DNA of 64,000 nt from the NCBI GenBank assembly GCA_964057225.1, contig CAXKVF010000072.1, positions 248,001-312,000 of the forward strand, written 5' to 3'. The notes beneath the pieces are model-generated. The model saw only the letters and a program-made list of their open reading frames with translations, did not search any database and was not told where the DNA came from. Made by a program: the position numbers and the translations under genes. Every line of letters starts with the position of its first letter. Within the stretch, counting starts at the first letter, position 1. Source of the DNA: Auanema rhodensis (lineage: Eukaryota > Nematoda > Chromadorea > Rhabditida > Rhabditidae). Shown in pieces: positions 53,497 to 64,000 of the stretch.

Positions 53497-54376
53497 ACCA
53501 TGAACCAATATCAATAAAAATTTGTTTTTAGACTAATATGGACATGGGTAATCTAATTTTGAAAACCGCATCTCTTTATCTTTCACGTGAAGCGAGTTAC
53601 ATACCAAGTGCACATCACGTGTACATTTAATTAGCATAAATTAAAGTTCACGTAAATTTCAAAGTCATGGTTACCATGCACCAATATCAATAAAAATTTG
53701 TTTTTAGACTAATATGGACATGGGGAATCTAATTTTGAAAACCGCATCTCTTTATCTTTCACGTGAAGCGAGTTACATACCAAGTGCACATCACGTGTAC
53801 ATTTAATTAGCATAAATTAAAGTTCACGTAAATTTCAAAGTCATGGTTACCATGAACCAATATCAATAAAAATTTGTTTTTAGACTAATATGGACATGGG
53901 GAATCTAATTTTGAAAACCGCATCTCTTTATCTTTCACGTGAAGCGAGTTACATACCAAGTGCACATCACGTGTACATTTAATTAGCATAAATTAAAGTT
54001 CACGTAAATTTCAAAGTCATGGTTACCATGCACCAATATCAATAAAAATTTGTTTTTAGACTAATATGCACATGGGGAATCTAATTTTGAAAACCGCATC
54101 TCTTTATCTTTCACGTGAAGCGAGTTACATACCAAGTGCACATCACGTGTACATTTAATTAGCATAAATTAAAGTTCACGTAAATTTCAAAGTCATGGTT
54201 ACCATGCACCAATATCAATAAAAATTTGTTTTTAGACTAATATGGACATGGGGAATCTAATTTTGAAAACCGCATCTCTTTATCTTTCACGTGAAGCGAG
54301 TTACATACCAAGTGCACATCACGTGTACATTTAATTAGCATAAATTAAAGTTCACGTAAATTTCAAAGTCATGGTT
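53497..54376. repeat. Aggt-C-A-C45c-C run before super-repeat 3
   Basis: Five monomers resemble the Aggt-C-A-C units at 38017-39424, which likewise lie just left of a super-repeat. The 54025 monomer adds 45c, the pairing of markers typical of the C45c-C dimer in the C4t blocks, so the run may be a junction between both kinds of block. Confidence 0.65.
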
Positions 54377-55432
54377 ACCATGAACCAATATCAATAAAAA
54401 TTTGTTTTTAGACTAATATGGACATGAGGAATCTAATTTTGAAAACCGCATCTCTTTATCTTTCACGTGAAGCGAGTTACATACCAAGTGCACATCACGT
54501 GTACATTTAATTAGCATAAATTAAAGTTCACGTAAATTTCAAAGTCATGGTTACCATGAACCAATATCAATAAAAATTTGTTTTTAGACTAATATGGACA
54601 TGGGGAATCTAATTTTGAAAACCGCATCTCTTTATCTTTCACGTGAAGCGAGTTACATACCAAATGCACATCACGTGTACATTTAATTAGCATAAATTAA
54701 AGTTCACGTAAATTTCAAAGTCATGGTTACCATGAAGCAATATCAATAAAAATTTGTTTTTAGACTAATATGGACATGGGGAATCTAATTTTGAAAACCG
54801 CTTCTCTTTATCTTTCACGTGAAGCGAGTTACATACCAAGTGCACATCACGTGTACATTTAATTAGCATAAATTAAAGTTCACGTAAATTTCAAAGTCAT
54901 GGTTACCATGAAGCAATATCAATAAAAATTTGTTTTTAGACTAATATGGACATGAAGAATCTAATTTTGAAAACCGCATCTCTTTATCTTTCACGTGAAG
55001 CGAGTTACATACCAAGTGCACATCACGTGTACATTTAATTAGCATAAATTAAAGTTCACGTAAATTTCAAAGTCATGGTTACCATGAACCAATATCAATA
55101 AAAATTTGTTTTTAGACTAATATGGACATGGGGAATCTAATTTTGAAAACCGCATCTCTTTATCTTTCACGTGAAGCGAGTTACATACCAAGTGCACATC
55201 ACGTGTACATTTAATTAGCATAAATTAAAGTTCACGTAAATTTCAAAGTCATGGTTACCATGCACCAATATCAATAAAAATTTGTTTTTAGACTAATATG
55301 GACATGGGGAATCTAATTTTGAAAACCGCATCTCTTTATCTTTCACGTGAAGCGAGTTACATACCAAGTGCACATCACGTGTACATTTAATTAGCATAAA
55401 TTAAAGTTCACGTAAATTTCAAAGTCATGGTT

Positions 55433-58248
55433 ACCATGAACCAATATCAATAAAAATTTGTTTTTAGACTAATATGGACATGAGGAATCTAATTTTGAAA
55501 ACCGCATCTCTTTATCTTTCACGTGAAGCGAGTTACATACCAAGTGCACATCACGTGTACATTTAATTAGCATAAATTAAAGTTCACGTAAATTTCAAAG
55601 TCATGGTTACCATGAACCAATATCAATAAAAATTTGTTTTTAGACTAATATGGACATGGGGAATCTAATTTTGAAAACCGCATCTCTTTATCTTTCACGT
55701 GAAGCGAGTTACATACCAAGTGCACATCACGTGTACATTTAATTAGCATAAATTAAAGTTCACGTAAATTTCAAAGTCATGGTTACCATGAAGCAATATC
55801 AATAAAAATTTGTTTTTAGACTAATATGGACATGGGGAATCTAATTTTGAGAACCGCTTCTCTTTATCTTTCACGTGAAGCGAGTTACATACCAAGTGCA
55901 CATCACGTGTACATTTAATTAGCATAAATTAAAGTTCACGTAAATTTCAAAGTCATGGTTACCATGAAGCAATATCAATAAAAATTTGTTTTTAGACTAA
56001 TATGGACATGAAGAATCTAATTTTGAAAACCGCATCTCTTTATCTTTCACGTGAAGCGAGTTACATACCAAGTGCACATCACGTGTACATTTAATTAGCA
56101 TAAATTAAAGTTCACGTAAATTTCAAAGTCATGGTTACCATGAACCAATATCAATAAAAATTTGTTTTTAGACTAATATGGACATGGGGAATCTAATTTT
56201 GAAAACCGCATCTCTTTATCTTTCACGTGAAGCGAGTTACATACCAAGTGCACATCACGTGTACATTTAATTAGCATAAATTAAAGTTCACGTAAATTTC
56301 AAAGTCATGGTTACCATGAACCAATATCAATAAAAATTTGTTTTTAGACTAATATGGACATGGGTAATCTAATTTTGAAAACCGCATCTCTTTATCTTTC
56401 ACGTGAAGCGAGTTACATACCAAGTGCACATCACGTGTACATTTAATTAGCATAAATTAAAGTTCACGTAAATTTCAAAGTCATGGTTACCATGCACCAA
56501 TATCAATAAAAATTTGTTTTTAGACTAATATGGACATGGGGAATCTAATTTTGAAAACCGCATCTCTTTATCTTTCACGTGAAGCGAGTTACATACCAAG
56601 TGCACATCACGTGTACATTTAATTAGCATAAATTAAAGTTCACGTAAATTTCAAAGTTATGGTTACCATGCACCAATATCAATAAAAATTTGTTTTTAGA
56701 CTAATATGGACATGGGGAATCTAATTTTGAAAACCGCATCTCTTTATCTTTCACGTGAAGCGAGTTACATACCAAGTGCACATCACGTGTACATTTAATT
56801 AGCATAAATTAAAGTTCACGTAAATTTCAAAGTCATGGTTACCATGAACCAATATCAATAAAAATTTGTTTTTAGACTAATATGGACATGAGGAATCTAA
56901 TTTTGAAAACCGCATCTCTTTATCTTTCACGTGAAGCGAGTTACATACCAAGTGCACATCACGTGTACATTTAATTAGCATAAATTAAAGTTCACGTAAA
57001 TTTCAAAGTCATGGTTACCATGAACCAATATCAATAAAAATTTGTTTTTAGACTAATATGGACATGGGGAATCTAATTTTGAAAACCGCATCTCTTTATC
57101 TTTCACGTGAAGCGAGTTACATACCAAGTGCACATCACGTGTACATTTAATTAGCATAAATTAAAGTTCACGTAAATTTCAAAGTCATGGTTACCATGAA
57201 GCAATATCAATAAAAATTTGTTTTTAGACTAATATGGATATGGGGAATCTAATTTTGAAAACCGCTTCTCTTTATCTTTCACGTGAAGCGAGTTACATAC
57301 CAAGTGCACATCACGTGTACATTTAATTAGCATAAATTAAAGTTCACGTAAATTTCAAAGTCATGGTTACCATGAAGCAATATCAATAAAAATTTGTTTT
57401 TAGACTAATATGGACATGAAGAATCTAATTTTGAAAACCGCATCTCTTTATCTTTCACGTGAAGCGAGTTACATACCAAGTGCACATCACGTGTACATTT
57501 AATTAGCATAAATTAAAGTTCACGTAAATTTCAAAGTCAAGGTTACCATGAACCAATATCAATAAAAATTTGTTTTTAGACTAATATGGACATGGGGAAT
57601 CTAATTTTGAAAACCGCATCTCTTTATCTTTCACGTGAAGCGAGTTACATACCAAGTGCACATCACGTGTACATTTAATTAGCATAAATTAAAGTTCACG
57701 TAAATTTCAAAGTCATGGTTACCATGAACCAATATCAATAAAAATTTGTTTTTAGACTAATATGGACATGGGTAATCTAATTTTGAAAACCGCATCTCTT
57801 TATCTTTCACGTGAAGCGAGTTACATACCAAGTGCACATCACGTGTACATTTAATTAGCATAAATTAAAGTTCACGTAAATTTCAAAGTCATGGTTACCA
57901 TGCACCAATATCAATAAAAATTTGTTTTTAGACTAATATGGACATGGGGAATCTAATTTTGAAAACCGCATCTCTTTATCTTTCACGTGAAGCGAGTTAC
58001 ATACCAAGTGCACATCACGTGTACATTTAATTAGCATAAATTAAAGTTCACGTAAATTTCAAAGTTATGGTTACCATGCACCAATATCAATAAAAATTTG
58101 TTTTTAGACTAATATGGACATGGGGAATCTAATTTTGAAAACCGCATCTCTTTATCTTTCACGTGAAGCGAGTTACATACCAAGTGCACATCACGTGTAC
58201 ATTTAATTAGCATAAATTAAAGTTCACGTAAATTTCAAAGTCATGGTT
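55433..58248. repeat. 1,408-bp 8-mer HOR, two tandem copies
   Basis: Units 55433-56840 and 56841-58248 each read Aagg, A, G74t, Gaag, A, Aggt, C170t, C. The second differs by 172a on Gaag, and each G74t monomer has a private change ('ttttgagaac' at 55785, 'atggatatgg' at 57193). Super-repeat copy 2 has only one 8-mer in this place, so copy 3 gained one. Confidence 0.85.
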
Positions 58249-59832
58249 ACCATGAACCAATATCAATAAAAATTTGTTTTTAGACTAATATGGACATGGG
58301 GAATCTAATTTTGAAAACCGCATCTCTTTATCTTTCACGTGAAGCGAGTTACATACCAAGTGCACATCACGTGTACATTTAATTAGCATAAATTAAAGTT
58401 CACGTAAATTTCAAAGTCATGGTTACCATGAACCAATATCAATAAAAATTTGTTTTTAGACTAATATGCACATGGGGAATCTAATTTTGAAAACCGCATC
58501 TCTTTATCTTTCACGTGAAGCGAGTTACATACCAAGTGCACATCACGTGTACATTTAATTAGCATAAATTAAAGTTCACGTAAATTTCAAAGTCATGGTT
58601 ACCATGAACCAATATCAATAAAAATTTGTTTTTAGACTAATATGGACATGGGGAATCTAATTTTGAAAACCGCATCTCTTTATCTTTCACGTGAAGCGAG
58701 TTACATACCAAGTGCACATCACGTGTACATTTAATTAGCATAAATTAAAGTTCACGTAAATTTCAAAGTCATGGTTACCATGAAGCAATATCAATAAAAA
58801 TTTGTTTTTAGACTAATATGGACATGGGGAATCTAATTTTGAAAACCGCTTCTCTTTATCTTTCACGTGAAGCGAGTTACATACCAAGTGCACATCACGT
58901 GTACATTTAATTAGCATAAATTAAAGTTCACGTAAATTTCAAAGTCATGGTTACCATGAAGCAATATCAATAAAAATTTGTTTTTAGACTAATATGGACA
59001 TGAAGAATCTAATTTTGAAAACCGCATCTCTTTATCTTTCACGTGAAGCGAGTTACATACCAAGTGCACATCACGTGTACATTTAATTAGCATAAATTAA
59101 AGTTCACGTAAATTTCAAAGTCAAGGTTACCATGAACCAATATCAATAAAAATTTGTTTTTAGACTAATATGGACATGGGGAATCTAATTTTGAAAACCG
59201 CATCTCTTTATCTTTCACGTGAAGCGAGTTACATACCAAGTGCACATCACGTGTACATTTAATTAGCATAAATTAAAGTTCACGTAAATTTCAAAGTCAT
59301 GGTTACCATGAACCAATATCAATAAAAATTTGTTTTTAGACTAATATGGACATGGGTAATCTAATTTTGAAAACCGCATCTCTTTATCTTTCACGTGAAG
59401 CGAGTTACATACCAAGTGCACATCACGTGTACATTTAATTAGCATAAATTAAAGTTCACGTAAATTTCAAAGTCATGGTTACCATGCACCAATATCAATA
59501 AAAATTTGTTTTTAGACTAATATGGACATGGGGAATCTAATTTTGAAAACCGCATCTCTTTATCTTTCACGTGAAGCGAGTTACATACCAAGTGCACATC
59601 ACGTGTACATTTAATTAGCATAAATTAAAGTTCACGTAAATTTCAAAGTCATGGTTACCATGAACCAATATCAATAAAAATTTGTTTTTAGACTAATATG
59701 GACATGGGTAATCTAATTTTGAAAACCGCATCTCTTTATCTTTCACGTGAAGCGAGTTACATACCAAGTGCACATCACGTGTACATTTAATTAGCATAAA
59801 TTAAAGTTCACGTAAATTTCAAAGTCATGGTT

Positions 59833-59999
59833 ACCATGCACCAATATCAATAAAAATTTGTTTTTAGACTAATATGGACATGGGGAATCTAATTTTGAAA
59901 ACCGCATCTCTTTATCTTTCACGTTACATACCAAGTGCACATCACGTGTACATTTAATTAGCATAAATTTAAGTTCACGTAAATTTCAAAGTCATGGTT
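59833..59999 (+). repeat. 167-bp monomer with 9-bp deletion, second instance
   Basis: Same deletion as the 43825 monomer, with the join at 59924/59925, and the same linked a147t. Both are followed by C, A, A45c, A, G74t, Gaag172a. On the left, one C monomer separates Aggt from the deletion monomer at 43649, and none does here. The shared deletion plus flanks shows the two super-repeat copies descend from one ancestor. Confidence 0.95.
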
Positions 60000-62900
60000 A
60001 CCATGCACCAATATCAATAAAAATTTGTTTTTAGACTAATATGGACATGGGGAATCTAATTTTGAAAACCGCATCTCTTTATCTTTCACGTGAAGCGAGT
60101 TACATACCAAGTGCACATCACGTGTACATTTAATTAGCATAAATTAAAGTTCACGTAAATTTCAAAGTCATGGTTACCATGAACCAATATCAATAAAAAT
60201 TTGTTTTTAGACTAATATGGACATGGGGAATCTAATTTTGAAAACCGCATCTCTTTATCTTTCACGTGAAGCGAGTTACATACCAAGTGCACATCACGTG
60301 TACATTTAATTAGCATAAATTAAAGTTCACGTAAATTTCAAAGTCATGGTTACCATGAACCAATATCAATAAAAATTTGTTTTTAGACTAATATGCACAT
60401 GGGGAATCTAATTTTGAAAACCGCATCTCTTTATCTTTCACGTGAAGCGAGTTACATACCAAGTGCACATCACGTGTACATTTAATTAGCATAAATTAAA
60501 GTTCACGTAAATTTCAAAGTCATGGTTACCATGAACCAATATCAATAAAAATTTGTTTTTAGACTAATATGAACATGGGGAATCTAATTTTGAAAACCGC
60601 ATCTCTTTATCTTTCACGTGAAGCGAGTTACATACCAAGTGCACATCACGTGTACATTTAATTAGCATAAATTAAAGTTCACGTAAATTTCAAAGTCATG
60701 GTTACCATGAAGCAATATCAATAAAAATTTGTTTTTAGACTAATATGGACATGGGGAATCTAATTTTGAAAACCGCTTCTCTTTATCTTTCACGTGAAGC
60801 GAGTTACATACCAAGTGCACATCACGTGTACATTTAATTAGCATAAATTAAAGTTCACGTAAATTTCAAAGTCATGGTTACCATGAAGCAATATCAATAA
60901 AAATTTGTTTTTAGACTAATATGGACATGAAGAATCTAATTTTGAAAACCGCATCGCTTTATCTTTCACGTGAAGCGAGTTACATACCAAGTGCACATCA
61001 CGTGTACATTTAATTAGCATAAATTAAAGTTCACGTAAATTTCAAAGTCAAGGTTACCATGAACCAATATCAATAAAAATTTGTTTTTAGACTAATATGG
61101 ACATGGGGAATCTAATTTTGAAAACCGCATCTCTTTATCTTTCACGTGAAGCGAGTTACATACCAAGTGCACATCACGTGTACATTTAATTAGCATAAAT
61201 TAAAGTTCACGTAAATTTCAAAGTCATGGTTACCATGAACCAATATCAATAAAAATTTGTTTTTAGACTAATATGGACATGGGTAATCTAATTTTGAAAA
61301 CCGCATTTCTTTATCTTTCACGTGAAGCGAGTTACATACCAAGTGCACATCACGTGTACATTTAATTAGCATAAATTAAAGTTCACGTAAATTTCAAAGT
61401 CATGGTTACCATGCACCAATATCAATAAAAATTTGTTTTTAGACTAATATGGACATGGGGAATCTAATTTTGAAAACCGCATCTCTTTATCTTTCACGTG
61501 AAGCGAGTTACATACCAAGTGCACATCACGTGTACATTTAATTAGCATAAATTAAAGTTCACGTAAATTTCAAAGTCATGGTTACCATGAACCAATATCA
61601 ATAAAAATTTGTTTTTAGACTAATATGGACATGGGGAATCTAATTTTGAAAACCGCATCTCTTTATCTTTCACGTGAAGCGAGTTACATACCAAGTGCAC
61701 ATCACGTGTACATTTAATTAGCATAAATTAAAGTTCACGTAAATTTCAAAGTCATGGTTACCATGAACCAATATCAATAAAAATTTGTTTTTAGACTAAT
61801 ATGGACATGGGTAATCTAATTTTGAAAACCGCATCTCTTTATCTTTCACGTGAAGCGAGTTACATACCAAGTGCACATCACGTGTACATTTAATTAGCAT
61901 AAATTAAAGTTCACGTAAATTTCAAAGTCATGGTTACCATGCACCAATATCAATAAAAATTTGTTTTTAGACTAATATGGACATGGGGAATCTAATTTTG
62001 AAAACCGCATCTCTTTATCTTTCACGTGAAGCGAGTTACATACCAAGTGCACATCACGTGTACATTTAATTAGCATAAATTAAAGTTCACGTAAATTTCA
62101 AAGTCATGGTTACCATGCACCAATATCAATAAAAATTTGTTTTTAGACTAATATGGACATGGGGAATCTAATTTTGAAAACCGCATCTCTTTATCTTTCA
62201 CGTGAAGCGAGTTACATACCAAGTGCACATCACGTGTACATTTAATTAGCATAAATTAAAGTTCACGTAAATTTCAAAGTCATGGTTACCATGAACCAAT
62301 ATCAATAAAAATTTGTTTTTAGACTAATATGGACATGGGGAATCTAATTTTGAAAACCGCATCTCTTTATCTTTCACGTGAAGCGAGTTACATACCAAGT
62401 GCACATCACGTGTACATTTAATTAGCATAAATTAAAGTTCACGTAAATTTCAAAGTCATGGTTACCATGAACCAATATCAATAAAAATTTGTTTTTAGAC
62501 TAATATGGACATGGGGAATCTAATTTTGAAAACCGCATCTCTTTATCTTTCACGTGAAGCGAGTTACATACCAAGTGCACATCACGTGTACATTTAATTA
62601 GCATAAATTAAAGTTCACGTAAATTTCAAAGTCATGGTTACCATGAAGCAATATCAATAAAAATTTGTTTTTAGACTAATATGGACATGGGGAATCTAAT
62701 TTTGAAAACCGCATCTCTTTATCTTTCACGTGAAGCGAGTTACATACCAAGTGCACATCACGTGTACATTTAATTAGCATAAATTAAAGTTCACGTAAAT
62801 TTCAAAGTCATGGTTACCATGAACCAATATCAATAAAAATTTGTTTTTAGACTAATATGGACATGGGGAATCTAATTTTGAAAACCGCATCTCTTTATCT

Positions 62901-63871
62901 TTCACGTGAAGCGAGTTACATACCAAGTGCACATCACGTGTACATTTAATTAGCATAAATTAAAGTTCACGTAAATTTCAAAGTCATGGTTACCATGAAG
63001 CAATATCAATAAAAATTTGTTTTTAGACTAATATGGACATGGGGAATCTAATTTTGAAAACCGCATCTCTTTATCTTTCACGTGAAGCGAGTTACATACC
63101 AAGTGCACATCACGTGTACATTTAATTAGCATAAATTAAAGTTCACGTAAATTTCAAAGTCATGGTTACCATGAAGCAATATCAATAAAAATTTGTTTTT
63201 AGACTAATATGGACATGGGGAATCTAATTTTGAAAACCGCATCTCTTTATCTTTCACGTGAAGCGAGTTACATACCAAGTGCACATCACGTGTACATTTA
63301 ATTAGCATAAATTAAAGTTCACGTAAATTTTAAAGTCATGGTTACCATGAACCAATATCAATAAAAATTTGTTTTTAGACTAATATGGACATGGGGAATC
63401 TAATTTTGAAAACCGCATCTCTTTATCTTTCACGTGAAGCGAGTTACATACCAAGTGCACATCACGTGTACATTTAATTAGCATAAATTAAAGTTCACGT
63501 AAATTTCAAAGTCATGGTTACCATGAACCAATATCAATAAAAATTTGTTTTTAGACTAATATGGACATGGGGAATCTAATTTTGAAAACCGCATCTCTTT
63601 ATCTTTCACGTGAAGCGAGTTACATACCAAGTGCACATCACGTGTACATTTAATTAGCATAAATTAAAGTTCACGTAAATTTCAAAGTCATGGTTACCAT
63701 GAACCAATATCAATAAAAATTTGTTTTTAGACTAATATGGACATGGGGAATCTAATTTTGAAAACCGCATATCTTTATCTTTCACGTGAAGCGAGTTACA
63801 TACCAAGTGCACATCACGTGTACATTTAATTAGCATAAATTAAAGTTCACGTAAAATTTAAAGTCATGGTT

Positions 63872-64000
63872 ACCATGAAGCAATATCAATAAAAATTTGT
63901 TTTTAGACTAATATGGACATGGGGAATCTAATTTTGAAAACCGCATCTCTTTATCTTTCACGTGAAGCGAGTTACATACCAAGTGCACATCACGTGTACA
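63872..64000 (+). repeat. Partial monomer at the right window edge
   Basis: The last 129 bases are the start of a G-type monomer, cut by the window and not by a biological boundary. The preceding monomer (63696) carries 76a+161a+164t on an A start, whereas the same three markers sit on a G start at 11441 and 47864. Confidence 0.95.

Larger units (their letters stand above)
1..64000. repeat. 176-bp satellite DNA array filling the window
   Basis: A single head-to-tail satellite occupies every base. The start motif 'accatg' recurs at 1, 177, 353, 529 and so on at exactly 176-bp spacing, with only three length exceptions (43825, 50328 and 59833 monomers). There are 363 full copies and one partial copy. 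By eye most monomers differ from the consensus at zero to three positions. No copy is inverted, and no transposon, unique spacer or gene interrupts the array. Base composition of the first monomer is 56 G+C of 176 (about 32%). Monomers near nucleosome-repeat length in long homogeneous arrays are typical of centromeric satellites in plants and animals. That this one is centromeric is inference. I do not recognise the family. Confidence 0.98.
54377..64000. repeat. Super-repeat copy 3 (truncated by window end)
   Basis: Order is: 6-mer Aagg, A112a, G74t, Gaag, A, C (54377-55432); the 8-mer twice (55433-58248); A, A45c, A, G74t, Gaag172a, A, Aggt, C, Aggt, C(9-bp deletion), C, A; then A45c, A, G74t, Gaag172a, A, Aggt(76t), C, A, Aggt, C, C, A, A, G, A, G, G164t, A, A, A(76a,161a,164t) and a partial G. 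It follows copy 2 closely up to the window edge. Private changes are in the 55785, 57193, 60528 and 60880 monomers. Confidence 0.8.

Noticed and set aside
1-64000. CRISPR array because of regular repeats
   Set aside because: The repeat is 176 bp with no unique spacers between copies. CRISPR repeats are about 23-50 bp and alternate with unique spacers of similar size.
1-64000. Long terminal repeat, transposase or integrase remnants
   Set aside because: All differences between monomers are point changes or tiny indels. I found no segment departing from the 176-bp consensus.
1-64000. Known plant satellites of similar length (Arabidopsis CEN180, Brassica CentBr)
   Set aside because: The lengths are close, but the sequence does not resemble those families as I remember them. 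Without a search I cannot assign any family.
1-64000. Bacterial or phage operon, riboswitch or origin iterons
   Set aside because: There is no coding density. Iteron arrays have short units (about 17-22 bp) in limited number, whereas this is hundreds of 176-bp units.

Overview
The whole 64,000-base window is one uninterrupted tandem satellite array. I find no gene, RNA gene, transposon, unique sequence or orientation switch in it. The repeat unit is 176 bp and about 68% A+T. There are 363 complete monomers, all in the same orientation, plus a 129-bp partial monomer at the right edge (63872-64000). Both edges lie inside the array, so its true length is larger. An array of this kind points to a eukaryotic nuclear genome, typically a centromere, pericentromere or other constitutive heterochromatin. 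I do not recognise the monomer and cannot name the species or lineage.

Conventions: monomer position 1 is the first base of 'accatg', so window base 1 is monomer position 1. Phase is exactly 176n+1 up to 43825. Two 9-bp deletions (43825 and 59833 monomers) and one 1-bp insertion (50328 monomer) then shift it by a net -17. Monomers fall into three basic types by positions 7-10: A (aacc, about 187), C (cacc, about 96) and G (aagc, about 81). These are hand tallies. Secondary markers are written as substitutions: 74t, 161a, 'agg' = 51a, 'aag' = 51a+52a, 'ggt' = 53t, 'ttg' = 51t+52t, 'gggg' = 54g.

Although the monomers are nearly identical, the markers recur in fixed orders, so the array has higher-order repeat (HOR) structure on several scales. 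These include a G74t-Gaag dimer seen 18 times, a 704-bp 4-mer in three tandem copies, a 1,056-bp 6-mer, a 1,408-bp 8-mer, a roughly 2.28-kb 13-mer and a 19-monomer period. A 26-monomer segment (15665-20240) is repeated almost exactly at 24289-28864. At the largest scale a super-repeat of about 9.7 kb appears three times (2993-12848, 39425-49095, 54377-64000, the last cut by the window), each preceded at some distance by a recognisable C4t-A81c block.

Layout: 1-2992 mixed monomers; 2993-12848 super-repeat copy 1; 12849-14960 4-mer HOR; 14961-15664 transition; 15665-20240 segment duplication copy 1; 20241-22176 C-rich; 22177-24288 mainly alternating A/G dimers; 24289-28864 duplication copy 2; 28865-31152 C-rich; 31153-38016 19-mer HOR; 38017-39424 A/C mix; 39425-49095 super-repeat copy 2; 49096-54376 C4t block and irregular monomers; 54377-64000 super-repeat copy 3.

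Within each monomer, three CACGT-containing motifs lie 32-33 bp apart. The middle one fits the budding-yeast CDEI consensus. A 37-bp imperfect dyad overlaps the second and third motifs, and a 15-bp palindrome spans every monomer junction. Variation is concentrated in a few short windows. Several monomers are chimeras that record unequal recombination inside the repeat unit. Nothing here is transcribed or translated as far as the sequence shows. Function, if any, would be structural (chromatin or kinetochore), and that is inference.
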